Part shown: positions 1 through 6,953 of the stretch, piece by piece | Layout: the number at the start of each line of letters is the position of its first letter | Numbering within the stretch: the first letter of the stretch is position 1 | Origin: Chryseosolibacter sp044507115 | Lineage (GTDB): Bacteria > Bacteroidota > Bacteroidia > Cytophagales > Cyclobacteriaceae | NCBI GenBank assembly: GCA_044507115.1 | Contig: JBIQJZ010000108.1 | Span: forward strand, 1 to 13,054 | DNA length: 13,054 nt | Direction: 5' to 3' | Position numbers and translations under genes: made by a program | The notes under the pieces: generated by a model | Databases searched by the model: none | What the model was told of the DNA's origin: nothing | The model's input: the letters and a program-made list of their open reading frames with translations, nothing else

Positions 1-255
1 GACGCGGTAGCCAAGAAGTACATGCAGGACTTTGCCAAGAAACTGCAGCTGAAGAACTACACGATAAATATTTTTAACGACCTCACAGAGGAAGAGGGTA
101 TCATTTATTTTGCGGATAGCATCAATGCTGACCTCATCGCAATGGCTACGCGCGGACGCACCGGGTTTGCCCACGTGCTGGCGGGTAGCATCGCGGAAGA
201 AGTGGTGTCCCATTCCAAGCGTCCGGTGCTTACCTTTGTAACCAAACCGCGCTAG
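1..255 (+). CDS. Universal stress protein, C-terminal part (5' end outside window)
   Basis: The reading frame is open from the first base, so the gene starts upstream; about 84 C-terminal residues are visible. They carry the last part of a UspA fold: a strand ending in ADLIAMATRG, then RTGFAHVLAGS, then a helix and the closing strand RPVLTFV. This fits the nucleotide-binding G-2x-G-9x-G(S/T) motif of ATP-binding Usp proteins, except that the first glycine is alanine (ATRG instead of GxxG). The second glycine and the GS pair are present at the right spacing. An ATG at 22 is internal to the domain and unlikely to be the true start. Usp proteins are cytosolic and act in stress or energy-starvation responses. 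Whether this one has one or two Usp domains cannot be seen. A second Usp gene lies at 8470-9315. Confidence 0.9.
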   Translation, partial: DAVAKKYMQDFAKKLQLKNYTINIFNDLTEEEGIIYFADSINADLIAMATRGRTGFAHVLAGSIAEEVVSHSKRPVLTFVTKPR

Positions 256-276
256 AGGCTTGCACGTAGAGTCTGA

Positions 277-303
277 GATCACGCGCCGGACCGGGGCGTG
301 ATC
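277..303 (+). terminator. Imperfect hairpin after usp, terminator-like but without a T-run
   Basis: A 27-base near-palindrome: outer arms GATCACGC (277-284) and GCGTGATC (296-303), a G/G mismatch, inner arms CCG and CGG, and a 3-base GAC loop. It gives 11 GC-rich base pairs and lies 21 bases after the usp stop and 22 bases before the J-domain gene. No T-tract follows, so intrinsic termination is uncertain; it could instead protect a 3' end or be an operator. Confidence 0.4.
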
Positions 304-325
304 CTGCTTATCCCGCGTTCGTGAT

Positions 326-1084
326 GTGAAAGACTATTATGCTATTCTGGGTGTACAGACTTCGGCCACGGCTTCTGAAGTGAAGAGGGCATTCAGAAAG
401 CTTGCCTTGCGTTACCATCCGGATAAGAATCCCTCCTCGGGCGCCCGGGCCCGTTTTCAGGAAATCATGGAAGCGTACGATGTCCTGAGCGACGTCAACA
501 AGCGTGCGGGGTATGACGCCTTGCGCTCAGGTGCTGCGGCACCGCCCCGACATCGCGATCCCGCGTATCGGCGACCTCACCGACACCCCCGGCCACCTCG
601 CCCATCCGGACCACCGCAGTCGTACCTGCTGATGCGTAAGTGGCTTCCGCACATGATGTGGATCAGCAGGGTCTCCTTATTGTTTACAGTGCTGTTCTTT
701 GTCGACTTCTTGCTTCCCTACCGCGAGCGGGAGGATCATGTCCAGCAGGTATTTTCAACCCGACAACGGCAGTCTTCCTATCTGTTGATAACCCGGTCTG
801 GAGCAGAGATCCGGGTCGAGCCCTTTGATCCGGCAGTCCTACCATCAGACGGCGGCATCCGTCTCAGTGTTAGCCGGATCTTTGGATCGATCATGCGTGT
901 GTCAAATCGCGAAGGGACTTATACTGCATGGGTTGGATATATGTACACCACTCATGTTTTCTTTCCGATACTGCTTTTCGTAAATTCAGTCCTGGGGCTG
1001 GTATATAAGAAGAGAGTTGAGTTCTGTTTTAATTTAAATGTAACGGCCTTTGTGTTGTTGATCTTGAATCTAGCGCTGATCTGA
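326..1084 (+). CDS. Membrane-anchored J-domain protein (type III DnaJ-like)
   Basis: 252 residues. Residues 1-66 are a clear J-domain: DYYAILGV start, helix II KRAFRKLALRY, the HPD motif at 31-33 that stimulates DnaK ATPase, and the helix III/IV end YDVLSD...YDAL. Residues 70-98 are a low-complexity Pro/Arg/His linker. There is no zinc-finger or DnaJ C-terminal substrate domain. Hydrophobic segments follow at about 107-130, 209-227 and 233-252, with a soluble stretch (131-208) between the first and second. KKR at 228-230 after the second segment suits the positive-inside rule. This puts the J-domain in the cytosol and 131-208 in the periplasm (inference). Start is GTG at 326; an ATG at 324 is out of frame and stops at once. 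It is followed after one base by the SUI1-type gene, implying co-transcription and likely coupled translation. The client role is unknown. Confidence 0.88.
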   Translation: MKDYYAILGVQTSATASEVKRAFRKLALRYHPDKNPSSGARARFQEIMEAYDVLSDVNKRAGYDALRSGAAAPPRHRDPAYRRPHRHPRPPRPSGPPQSYLLMRKWLPHMMWISRVSLLFTVLFFVDFLLPYREREDHVQQVFSTRQRQSSYLLITRSGAEIRVEPFDPAVLPSDGGIRLSVSRIFGSIMRVSNREGTYTAWVGYMYTTHVFFPILLFVNSVLGLVYKKRVEFCFNLNVTAFVLLILNLALI

Positions 1085-1085
1085 T

Positions 1086-1433
1086 ATGGCAAAGAAGAAT
1101 GACTGGAAGAAGAGGGACGGTATTGTTTACTCAACCGAATCGGATTTTTCCTACAAGTATGGGGAGCAGGAAGAGGAGGTCACCCTTCCCCCGCAGCAAC
1201 AAGCGCTGCGCGTACTACTTGATAAGAGTGGGCGGGCTGGAAAGCAGGTCACCCTCGTGACTGGTTTCATCGGTGCAGCTGAAGACCTCAGTGCATTGGC
1301 AAAATTGCTGAAGTCGAAGTGCGGTGTGGGTGGCTCCGTCAAAGACGGGGAGATACTTATCCAGGGAGACCACCGCGACAAGGTTATGCAGGTCCTCCAG
1401 GCCCAGGGTTATCGGGCAAAACGGTCGGGGTAG
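1086..1433 (+). CDS. yciH: YciH/SUI1-family translation initiation factor
   Basis: 115 residues, the usual length for bacterial SUI1/YciH proteins. The SUI1 (eIF1-like) domain covers about residues 40-111. Hallmarks visible are LDKSGRAGKQVTLVTGF (the basic loop and beta strand contacting the 30S P-site region), LAKLLKSKCGVGGSVKDG, and ILIQGDHRDKVMQVLQAQGY. The N-terminal 35 residues include the YST...F region typical of the bacterial forms. In E. coli YciH affects start-site and initiator discrimination; in this lineage the role is inferred by family. ATG at 1086 lies one base after the stop of the J-domain gene, so the pair is almost certainly one transcription unit. An A-run/T-run hairpin follows. 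Confidence 0.92.
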   Translation: MAKKNDWKKRDGIVYSTESDFSYKYGEQEEEVTLPPQQQALRVLLDKSGRAGKQVTLVTGFIGAAEDLSALAKLLKSKCGVGGSVKDGEILIQGDHRDKVMQVLQAQGYRAKRSG

Positions 1434-1438
1434 CTCCC

Positions 1439-1479
1439 AAAAAAAATAAGACCGACGATAAACAGGCTGTCTCTTTTTT
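1439..1479 (+). terminator. Possible A/T-tract terminator after the SUI1 gene
   Basis: Eight A residues (1439-1446) lead into AGAC (1449-1452), a 16-base loop, GTCT (1469-1472) and then a six-T run (1474-1479). The A and T tracts can pair outside the short GC-containing core, with one or two mismatches. It lies within 50 bases of the SUI1 stop and 28 bases before yitT. The core stem is only 4 bp, hence moderate confidence. Confidence 0.4.
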
Positions 1480-1506
1480 CTTACTTTACGTGCCCTTACC
1501 ACCCCC

Positions 1507-2433
1507 ATGGACAGTATAGAGACCGCCGCAATTCCATCTGCTCAAAGACTGGAAGACATTCGGGTTAGACGCATCAATACGACCCGTATTATCAAAGACA
1601 TTTTCTTCATTTCCCTCGGAATTCTCTCAGCCACATTTGGCTTGAAGGGGTTCCTGTTGCCGGATGGCTTCCTCGATGGAGGTGCGGTGGGAATTTCCCT
1701 GCTTGTCAGTGCATTGAGTGGTATCAATCTGTCTTACCTCATTGTCATTATAAACATTCCGTTTATCCTGATAGGCTACACGCAAGTGTCCAAGATATTC
1801 GCGGTCAAGACTCTGTTGGCAATCATTGCGCTGGCAATATGTGTTGCGCTATTCGAGTTTCCAGTCATCACGCACGACAAGTTGCTCATCGCTTTCTTCG
1901 GTGGATTCTTCCTCGGTCTAGGTATCGGTTTGTCCATTCGCGGGGGGTGCGTGCTTGATGGTACGGAGGTACTGGCAATCTACACGAGCCGTATTTCCGC
2001 GCTGACGGTCGGCGATTTCATTCTGATGCTCAATATTCTGATTTTCTCCGTCGCGGCTTACCTTCTGGATATTGAGATCGCCCTGTATGCTATTCTCACC
2101 TATCTGGTGGCGTCGAAAATTGTCGACTTCGTTGTACACGGCATCGAGGAATACACCAGTGTGATCATCGTTTCCAGGAAAAGCAAAGACATCAAAGACG
2201 CGATCATCGAGCGTATGGGTCGTGGCGTGACTATCCTCAAAGGTCGGAGTGGCTATGGGAAACAAGGCCACCAGGAACAAGATATCGATGTGATATACAC
2301 CGTCATCACCCGGCTGGAGCTTCAGAAGCTGAAAACTGAGATTGCCAAATTGGACGGCGAGGCCTTTATGGTTGAGAACAGCGTCAACGATATCAAAGGG
2401 GGGATGATCAAGAAGCGACCCTTGGCACACTAG
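1507..2433 (+). CDS. YitT family membrane protein with DUF2179 domain
   Basis: 308 residues. An N-terminal cytosolic tail (1-30) is followed by about five or six hydrophobic segments (roughly 31-50, 58-70, 76-92, 98-118, 126-144 and 170-210). Two Gly-rich family signatures are present: LDGGAVGIS (56-64) and RGGCVLDGTEVLA (145-157). The soluble C-terminal DUF2179 domain starts near 219 (SVIIVSRKSKDIKDAIIERM), has the RGVTILKGRSGYGKQ signature, and ends with DGEAFMVENSVNDIKGG. The family is conserved in Firmicutes and Bacteroidetes; its transport or signalling substrate is not established, so no reaction is assigned. The ATG at 1507 is the first plausible start; no clear Shine-Dalgarno sequence precedes it. 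The gene appears to stand alone: a terminator-like element lies on each side. Confidence 0.9.
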   Translation: MDSIETAAIPSAQRLEDIRVRRINTTRIIKDIFFISLGILSATFGLKGFLLPDGFLDGGAVGISLLVSALSGINLSYLIVIINIPFILIGYTQVSKIFAVKTLLAIIALAICVALFEFPVITHDKLLIAFFGGFFLGLGIGLSIRGGCVLDGTEVLAIYTSRISALTVGDFILMLNILIFSVAAYLLDIEIALYAILTYLVASKIVDFVVHGIEEYTSVIIVSRKSKDIKDAIIERMGRGVTILKGRSGYGKQGHQEQDIDVIYTVITRLELQKLKTEIAKLDGEAFMVENSVNDIKGGMIKKRPLAH

Positions 2434-2451
2434 TCACGATTATTATCCGGT

Positions 2452-2478
2452 ACGATTTCGGGAAAGTCCCGTAATCGT
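2452..2478 (+). terminator. Hairpin between yitT and nuoA
   Basis: A 27-base near-palindrome with arms ACGATT (2452-2457) and AATCGT (2473-2478), a single T/T mismatch, inner arms CGGGA (2459-2463) and TCCCG (2467-2471), and loop AAG. There are 11 base pairs. No T-run follows directly. ACGATT also occurs at 2436-2441, so the right arm has a second possible partner. It most likely ends the yitT transcript ahead of the nuoA promoter. Confidence 0.5.
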
Positions 2479-2503
2479 CGATCCTCAAATCTAAGGTTTC
2501 TCT

Positions 2504-2511
2504 TATCTTTG
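2504..2511 (+). promoter_or_regulatory. Bacteroidetes-type -7 element upstream of nuoA
   Basis: TATCTTTG matches the Bacteroidetes -7 consensus TAnnTTTG exactly. It ends four bases before the GTG chosen as the nuoA start, so the transcript would begin at or within a base or two of the start codon. No clear TTG -33 element is visible at the expected distance. Confidence 0.55.
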
Positions 2512-2515
2512 GCCT

Positions 2516-3025
2516 GTGAACAACAGGGAAATCTATTTGTCGGCCGTCGGGGAAGTGCTGCTGTACATTGTTGGCGGAATCCTGTTTATCGTTATTGCCT
2601 TCGTCACATCTTCTTTACTCCGCCCGAACCGACCGAATCCTCAGAAACTTAGTACGTATGAAAGCGGTGAAGACGCTATCAGTTCAGCGTGGACGCAGTT
2701 CAACGTCAGGTTCTACATTATCGCGCTAATCTTTCTGCTGTTTGAGATTGAGATTGTATTCCTGTTTCCCTGGACGACGATATTTGTACAGGATGATTTG
2801 CTCGCGACAACAGGCGGCATGTGGGGTTGGTTTTCAGTGGTCGAGATTGTAGCATTTATCCTCATTCTCGCCCTCGGGCTTGCCTATGCCTGGGTCAACG
2901 GCCACCTCGACTGGATCAAACCCGATCCCACACCAACGCAGGTGCAGTCCGGCGTTGCGCCTGAGCTGTATCAAAAGATTAACGAACGCTATGCGGGAGC
3001 GTCGCAAAAAGAGAAGTCGACATGA
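2516..3025 (+). CDS. nuoA: NADH:quinone oxidoreductase subunit A
   Basis: 169 residues, somewhat long for NuoA because of a polar C-terminal tail (about 133-169). Three transmembrane helices are evident (about 13-36, 65-86, 103-128). The conserved loop between the first two reads RPNPQKLSTYESGEDA; many homologues have YECG here, so the cysteine is serine. FNVRFYIIALIFLLFEIEIVFLFPW in TM2 is the strongest family signature, with its acidic residues in the membrane. NuoA helps form the quinone-entry and proton-channel interface in the membrane arm. Start is GTG at 2516, close behind a TAnnTTTG promoter element; in-frame TTG 2537 or GTG 2555 are less likely alternatives. It overlaps nuoB by ATGA (3022-3025), indicating translational coupling. 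Confidence 0.95.
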   Translation: MNNREIYLSAVGEVLLYIVGGILFIVIAFVTSSLLRPNRPNPQKLSTYESGEDAISSAWTQFNVRFYIIALIFLLFEIEIVFLFPWTTIFVQDDLLATTGGMWGWFSVVEIVAFILILALGLAYAWVNGHLDWIKPDPTPTQVQSGVAPELYQKINERYAGASQKEKST

Positions 3026-3558
3026 AGGGTTTTTTGGATCAGCGATTTGAGAACGGGGGATTCATTATCACAAAGCTTGAAGACCTCATCAACTGGGCGC
3101 GATTGTCCTCGATGTTTCCGATGACTTTTGGTATTGCGTGCTGTGCCATTGAGTTCATGAGTACGGGTACGACGGTGTACGACATGGATCGATTCGGAAT
3201 GGCGCCGCGGGCAACGCCAAGGCAGTCCGATGTAATGATTGTCGCAGGAACAGTGACGTTCAAAATGGCCGAGCGCATTAAGCGCCTTTATGAGCAGATG
3301 GCCGAGCCTCGCTATGTAATATCCATGGGCTCATGCTCAAATTGCGGAGGACCTTATTGGCAGCACGGATACCACGTCGTTAAAGGAGTACAGCGGATCA
3401 TACCGGTCGATGTCTACGTGCCTGGATGTCCTCCCCGACCTGAGGCACTGATTGGAGGCTTCCTTCAACTTCAGGAAAAAATACGGGAAGAAAGTGTCGT
3501 GGCACCTAAGGCAATCGAGAAACTAGTGTCGAAGGAACCAGCACCGGAGCAAGCATGA
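3022..3558 (+). CDS. nuoB: NADH:quinone oxidoreductase subunit B
   Basis: 178 residues. NuoB carries the terminal 4Fe-4S cluster N2 that passes electrons to quinone. The four expected ligands are visible: the adjacent pair C40-C41 (FGIACCAIEFM), C105 (GSCSNCGGPYW) and C136 (PGCPPRPEAL). C108 is an extra cysteine beside the third ligand. Other signatures are DRFGMAPRATPRQSDVMIVAGTV and the closing VDVYVPGCPP. About 25 residues after the core domain form a charged C-terminal tail. It overlaps nuoA by four bases at its start and nuoC by four bases at its end (ATGA at 3555-3558), so A, B and C are translationally coupled. Confidence 0.97.
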   Translation: MKGFLDQRFENGGFIITKLEDLINWARLSSMFPMTFGIACCAIEFMSTGTTVYDMDRFGMAPRATPRQSDVMIVAGTVTFKMAERIKRLYEQMAEPRYVISMGSCSNCGGPYWQHGYHVVKGVQRIIPVDVYVPGCPPRPEALIGGFLQLQEKIREESVVAPKAIEKLVSKEPAPEQA

Positions 3559-4034
3559 AGACTTTCTCAGAAATAACAGCGTTCGTAGAGGGGCAGTGTC
3601 CGCATGGTGTCACCGTACTCGAAGGGATGACGCCCGCAGGTCTTCTGATCGACTCGCGGGATTTGAAACAACTCTGTTATGTGCTGCGCGATAATCCCGG
3701 GATGCACTTCGATATGCTGTCGTGTATCACCGCCCTGGATAATGGTGTCGACGCGGGGACGTTTGATGTGGTGTACAACCTCTATTCGATACCGTTTGGA
3801 TATCATCTGTCTATCAAAGTTGTTGTCCCGCGACAGCTGCCAGAGATTGCGTCGGTACAGGACGTGTGGAAGACGGCCAATTGGCACGAGCGTGAGGCAT
3901 GGGACTTGTTCGGGATAACATTTACAGGTCATCCCGATCTCCGGCGGATTCTGCTACCCGCCGATTGGGAGGGGCATCCGCTGCGTAAGGATTACGAACA
4001 CCAGAAGTATTATCGCGGTATCAAGGTTGACTGA
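3555..4034 (+). CDS. nuoC: NADH:quinone oxidoreductase subunit C (stand-alone)
   Basis: 159 residues, the size of a separate NuoC (30 kDa subunit), not the fused NuoCD of enterobacteria. The family signature lies in the C-terminal half: VWKTANWHEREAWDLFGI (about 103-120) followed by GHPDLRRILLPADWEGHPLRKDY. The N-terminal half has the expected LLIDSRDL...CYVLRD...FDMLSCITALD pattern. The protein is a peripheral connecting-arm scaffold that packs against NuoB and NuoD and binds no cofactor. ATG at 3555 overlaps the nuoB stop. The stop at 4032-4034 forms part of the GAGGAA ribosome-binding site of nuoD. Confidence 0.95.
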   Translation: MKTFSEITAFVEGQCPHGVTVLEGMTPAGLLIDSRDLKQLCYVLRDNPGMHFDMLSCITALDNGVDAGTFDVVYNLYSIPFGYHLSIKVVVPRQLPEIASVQDVWKTANWHEREAWDLFGITFTGHPDLRRILLPADWEGHPLRKDYEHQKYYRGIKVD

Positions 4035-4038
4035 GGAA
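4033..4038 (+). promoter_or_regulatory. nuoD: Ribosome-binding site that fixes the nuoD start
   Basis: GAGGAA lies three bases before ATG 4042. This favours ATG 4042 over the in-frame TTG at 4027, which would add five residues and overlap nuoC by eight bases. The site shares two bases with the nuoC stop codon, so ribosomes ending on nuoC are placed to reinitiate. Confidence 0.5.
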
Positions 4039-4041
4039 TCG

Positions 4042-5262
4042 ATGTCGAGAGATAAAGTTCAGTACGTTTACGACCCCGATGGTCTGAGGCTCTCGGAACC
4101 CAATAAGTTTCGGGTGGAGGACCTTCGTGCCGAGGAGATGATCATCAACCTTGGCCCGCAGCATCCGTCAACGCATGGAGTCTTACGACTGGAGGTCTTG
4201 CTCGACGGCGAAATCATCCGGGATGTTGTTCCTCACATTGGCTACCTGCACCGTTGTTTTGAAAAACATGCGGAGCGCCTTCCCTACAATCAGATCATTC
4301 CTTTTGTCGATCGGCTCGACTACGTCGGCGCGATGAACTGTGAGCATGTGTACGCGTTGGGTGTAGAAAAAATGCTCGGTATTGCCGATCAAATTCCGAA
4401 GCGTGTGGAATACGTCCGCGTGCTGGTAGCGGAGTTGAACAGGATTAGTTCTCACTTTATCGCGATCGGCACCTATGGGATGGACATGGGCGCGTTTACG
4501 CCGTTCTTCTGGGTGATGCGAGACCGGGAGCATATTCTCCGCATGCTCGAATGGGCAAGCGGTGCGAGGATGCTCTACAATTACATCTGGATCGGAGGCC
4601 TGTTCTACGATCTTCCCGTTGGGTTTGAGGAACGCTGCCGGGAGTTTATCACGTATATCAAACCAAAGTTGCGCGAGCTGGAGCGCATCCTGATTGAAAA
4701 CAAGATATTTATCGACCGCACCGCGAAAGTGGGTGTCTTACCGCTGGATCTGGCAATTAACTGCGGGGCGACCGGCCCGGTGTTGCGCGGCTCGGGTCTG
4801 CGCTTTGATTTGCGTCGCGTGGATGGGTACTCAGTGTATCCCGAGCTCGATTTCGAGGTGCCTATCGGTGAGGGCGCTATGGGTACGGTGGGCGACTGCT
4901 GGGATCGGACGTGGGTGCGAATGCAGGAGATACACGAAAGTGTAAGGATTGTCGAGCAATGCCTCGACAAGTTGACCACCGACCACAAGCGTACACGTGA
5001 CTTCGACCCGCAGGCGGTAGTGCCAAAGAAGATTCGCCCGGTGGCGCAGGACTTGTACGTTCGTGGCGAAACGCCAAAAGGGGAGTTGGGATTCTATTTT
5101 CGCACCGACGGGCGCAATGACATCCCCTATCGCTGTAAGTGCCGATCTTGCAGCTTCGTAAACCTGTCTGTTTTGCCGGAAATCTCCAGGGGTATACTGA
5201 TCGTCGACCTGATTGCGATAATCGGTAGCATCGACGTTGTAATGGGCGAAGTCGATCGATGA
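4042..5262 (+). CDS. nuoD: NADH:quinone oxidoreductase subunit D (49 kDa)
   Basis: 406 residues from ATG 4042. NuoD forms, with NuoB, the quinone-reducing pocket. The signature INLGPQHPSTHGVLRLEVLLD is present, and H45 and Y94 have the same 49-residue spacing as the quinone-contacting His38/Tyr87 described for Thermus Nqo4 (matched from memory). Other conserved blocks are HIGYLHRCFEKHAE, LDYVGAMNCEHVYALGVEKMLG, NCGATGPVLRGSG and PKGELGFYF. The C-terminus ends with SFVNLSVLPEISRGILIVDLIAIIGSIDVVMGEVDR-type residues, the normal end of the family, so the gene is complete. Its first in-frame start, TTG 4027, is less likely. The nuo cluster stops here: nuoE does not follow, and nnr begins 72 bases later. 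The remaining subunits must be elsewhere in the genome or absent. Confidence 0.96.
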   Translation: MSRDKVQYVYDPDGLRLSEPNKFRVEDLRAEEMIINLGPQHPSTHGVLRLEVLLDGEIIRDVVPHIGYLHRCFEKHAERLPYNQIIPFVDRLDYVGAMNCEHVYALGVEKMLGIADQIPKRVEYVRVLVAELNRISSHFIAIGTYGMDMGAFTPFFWVMRDREHILRMLEWASGARMLYNYIWIGGLFYDLPVGFEERCREFITYIKPKLRELERILIENKIFIDRTAKVGVLPLDLAINCGATGPVLRGSGLRFDLRRVDGYSVYPELDFEVPIGEGAMGTVGDCWDRTWVRMQEIHESVRIVEQCLDKLTTDHKRTRDFDPQAVVPKKIRPVAQDLYVRGETPKGELGFYFRTDGRNDIPYRCKCRSCSFVNLSVLPEISRGILIVDLIAIIGSIDVVMGEVDR

Positions 5263-5334
5263 CGTGTGGCGGTAGAGCAACAGCGTGATGCATTGAACTA
5301 TTTCCGATATTCACGGTAGAACTCCAGAAGCAGT

Positions 5335-6834
5335 ATGAAAATCCTGACGACGCAACAGATCAGGGAACTTGATGCTCACACGATTGAGCACGAACCCGTA
5401 GCTTCCATCGACCTGATGGAGCGTGCGTCGCGTGCCTTCGTCGAGTGGCTCACGCTGCGGATCGATGCGAGCCGAAGGATCGGTGTTGTTTGCGGAACGG
5501 GAAATAATGGTGGAGACGGACTGGCGATCGCGCGTCTTTTGTCTGAATGGTCCTATCCGGTACACGTGTGGATCGTTAATAGCGGCGGACATGCTTCGAC
5601 TGATTTTACGATCAATCGCCAACGCCTTCCCGGGAAAGTTGGCGTGACGGAAATCACCAGTTCCCGTGACGCTCCGGCATTTCGCGATTGCGACGTTCTG
5701 ATTGATGCGATCTTTGGCTCAGGGCTTACACGCCCCGCGGAAGGGGTGTATGCGCACGTTATCGAAGTGATTAACAAGACGGAGGCAACGCGCGTGGCGG
5801 TCGACATACCTTCCGGCCTGAAAGCCGATAGTCACTCGGAGGGCCCGATTGTCAAGGCAGATTTCACAGTCGCTTTCCAACTTCCAAAGCTTGCATTTTT
5901 TCTCCCGGAAGCGTTTCCATATACCGGTGAATGGACAGTCGTTGACATCGGGCTGGATAAGGAGTTTGTCAGGAATGCGGAGACACCCTATTACTACGTC
6001 CGAATGGGTGCAATCCGCAAAGTCTTGAAAACGCGTTCGAAATTTGACCATAAAGGGACGTACGGCAACGGGCTACTTATCGCGGGGAGTCATGGGAAGT
6101 TGGGGGCTGCTGTACTGGCAGCGCGCGCGGCGCTGCGTGCAGGGATAGGGTTGCTTTCGGTTCACGTGCCGGCGTGCGGGTATCCTATCCTGCAGACCGC
6201 CGTACCGGAAGCGATGTGCCAGGTTGATAGCGACGATCGTGTGCTCTCGACACCGCCTCCGCTTGAAGGTTATGATGCGCTCGGAATCGGACCCGGGCTT
6301 GGCCAGGACAACCGAACGAAACTTGCGCTCGCGAAGACGCTCGAGAAATTCGGAAAGCCGGTAGTGCTGGATGCAGATGCGCTGAACATCCTTGCTGCCG
6401 ACCGCCACTTACTCACCCTCATTCCTCCTGGTAGTATTCTCACGCCCCATCCGCGCGAGTTTGAGCGACTGGCCGGCCCGTGGAGCGATGACTTCCAGCG
6501 GTTGGAGATTCAGAAACAACTCGCGGTTTCCTTGAAGTCAATTATTGTATTAAAAGGAGCGCATACCTCCATTGCCAGCGACAAAGGGAGTGTCCATTTT
6601 AACTCCACAGGCAATCCTGGTATGGCGACCGCCGGAAGTGGGGATGTATTGACCGGAATTCTGACGGGACTTCTCGCCCAGGGCTACTCGCCACTTGACG
6701 CCGCCCTGGCAGGGGTCTTCCTGCACGGACTTGCCGGAGACCTTGCGGCAAACGATTGCGGCCCCGAGGCGATGATCGCCTCCGACCTCATCGATCGGTT
6801 GCCGTTGGCCTACCGCAAGCTTCACAGGAAATAA
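5335..6834 (+). CDS. nnr: Bifunctional NAD(P)HX epimerase / ADP- or ATP-dependent NAD(P)HX dehydratase
   Basis: 499 residues, the normal size of the fused bacterial enzyme. The N-terminal YjeF_N epimerase domain (about 1-215) starts with KILTTQQIRELD and holds VVCGTGNNGGDGLAIARLL near 50-66, then DVLIDAIFGSGL and AVDIPSGL. It interconverts R and S NAD(P)HX. The C-terminal ribokinase-like dehydratase domain (from about 225) has HKGTYGNGLLIAGS, GIGPGLGQ, VVLDADALNIL, LTPHPREFERL, IVLKGAHTSI and GNPGMATAGSGDVLTGIL (the nucleotide-binding GSGD loop near 433). It turns S-NAD(P)HX back to NAD(P)H using ADP or ATP. The protein is cytosolic. ATG at 5335 gives the standard N-terminus. It follows nuoD co-directionally after 72 bases with no clear terminator, so co-transcription with nuoABCD is plausible. 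Confidence 0.96.
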   Translation: MKILTTQQIRELDAHTIEHEPVASIDLMERASRAFVEWLTLRIDASRRIGVVCGTGNNGGDGLAIARLLSEWSYPVHVWIVNSGGHASTDFTINRQRLPGKVGVTEITSSRDAPAFRDCDVLIDAIFGSGLTRPAEGVYAHVIEVINKTEATRVAVDIPSGLKADSHSEGPIVKADFTVAFQLPKLAFFLPEAFPYTGEWTVVDIGLDKEFVRNAETPYYYVRMGAIRKVLKTRSKFDHKGTYGNGLLIAGSHGKLGAAVLAARAALRAGIGLLSVHVPACGYPILQTAVPEAMCQVDSDDRVLSTPPPLEGYDALGIGPGLGQDNRTKLALAKTLEKFGKPVVLDADALNILAADRHLLTLIPPGSILTPHPREFERLAGPWSDDFQRLEIQKQLAVSLKSIIVLKGAHTSIASDKGSVHFNSTGNPGMATAGSGDVLTGILTGLLAQGYSPLDAALAGVFLHGLAGDLAANDCGPEAMIASDLIDRLPLAYRKLHRK

Positions 6835-6850
6835 TTTTTGACTCGATTTC

Positions 6851-6867
6851 AAACTTTCTGAAGGTTT
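6851..6867 (+). terminator. Weak hairpin after nnr
   Basis: Arms AAACTTT (6851-6857) and AAGGTTT (6861-6867) can form seven pairs including one G-T, with a three-base CTG loop, and one further T then C follow. It sits 16 bases after the nnr stop. AT-rich and short, so only a candidate terminator. The rest of the gap to 6953 shows no recognisable promoter. Confidence 0.28.
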
Positions 6868-6953
6868 TCTGCATCTAACCAGTGGGTTGGGCAGCTTTTG
6901 TGGAACTCTGGACTGAAATTTGTCGTATACAGAGGTAATAAACTACTAATCGA

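Noticed and set aside
1918..2430. 170-residue open frame on the minus strand inside yitT
   Set aside because: It lies fully antisense to a gene with clear YitT and DUF2179 signatures, and its translation shows no recognisable domain; typical antisense shadow.
5100..5262. Possible frameshift at the end of nuoD
   Set aside because: The end reads GSIDVVMGEVDR followed by a stop, the normal NuoD terminus, so the gene is complete.
4831..5314. Two long minus-strand open frames (145-149 residues) opposite the end of nuoD
   Set aside because: Antisense to conserved nuoD codons; Arg/Pro/Ser-rich or patternless translations with no family features.
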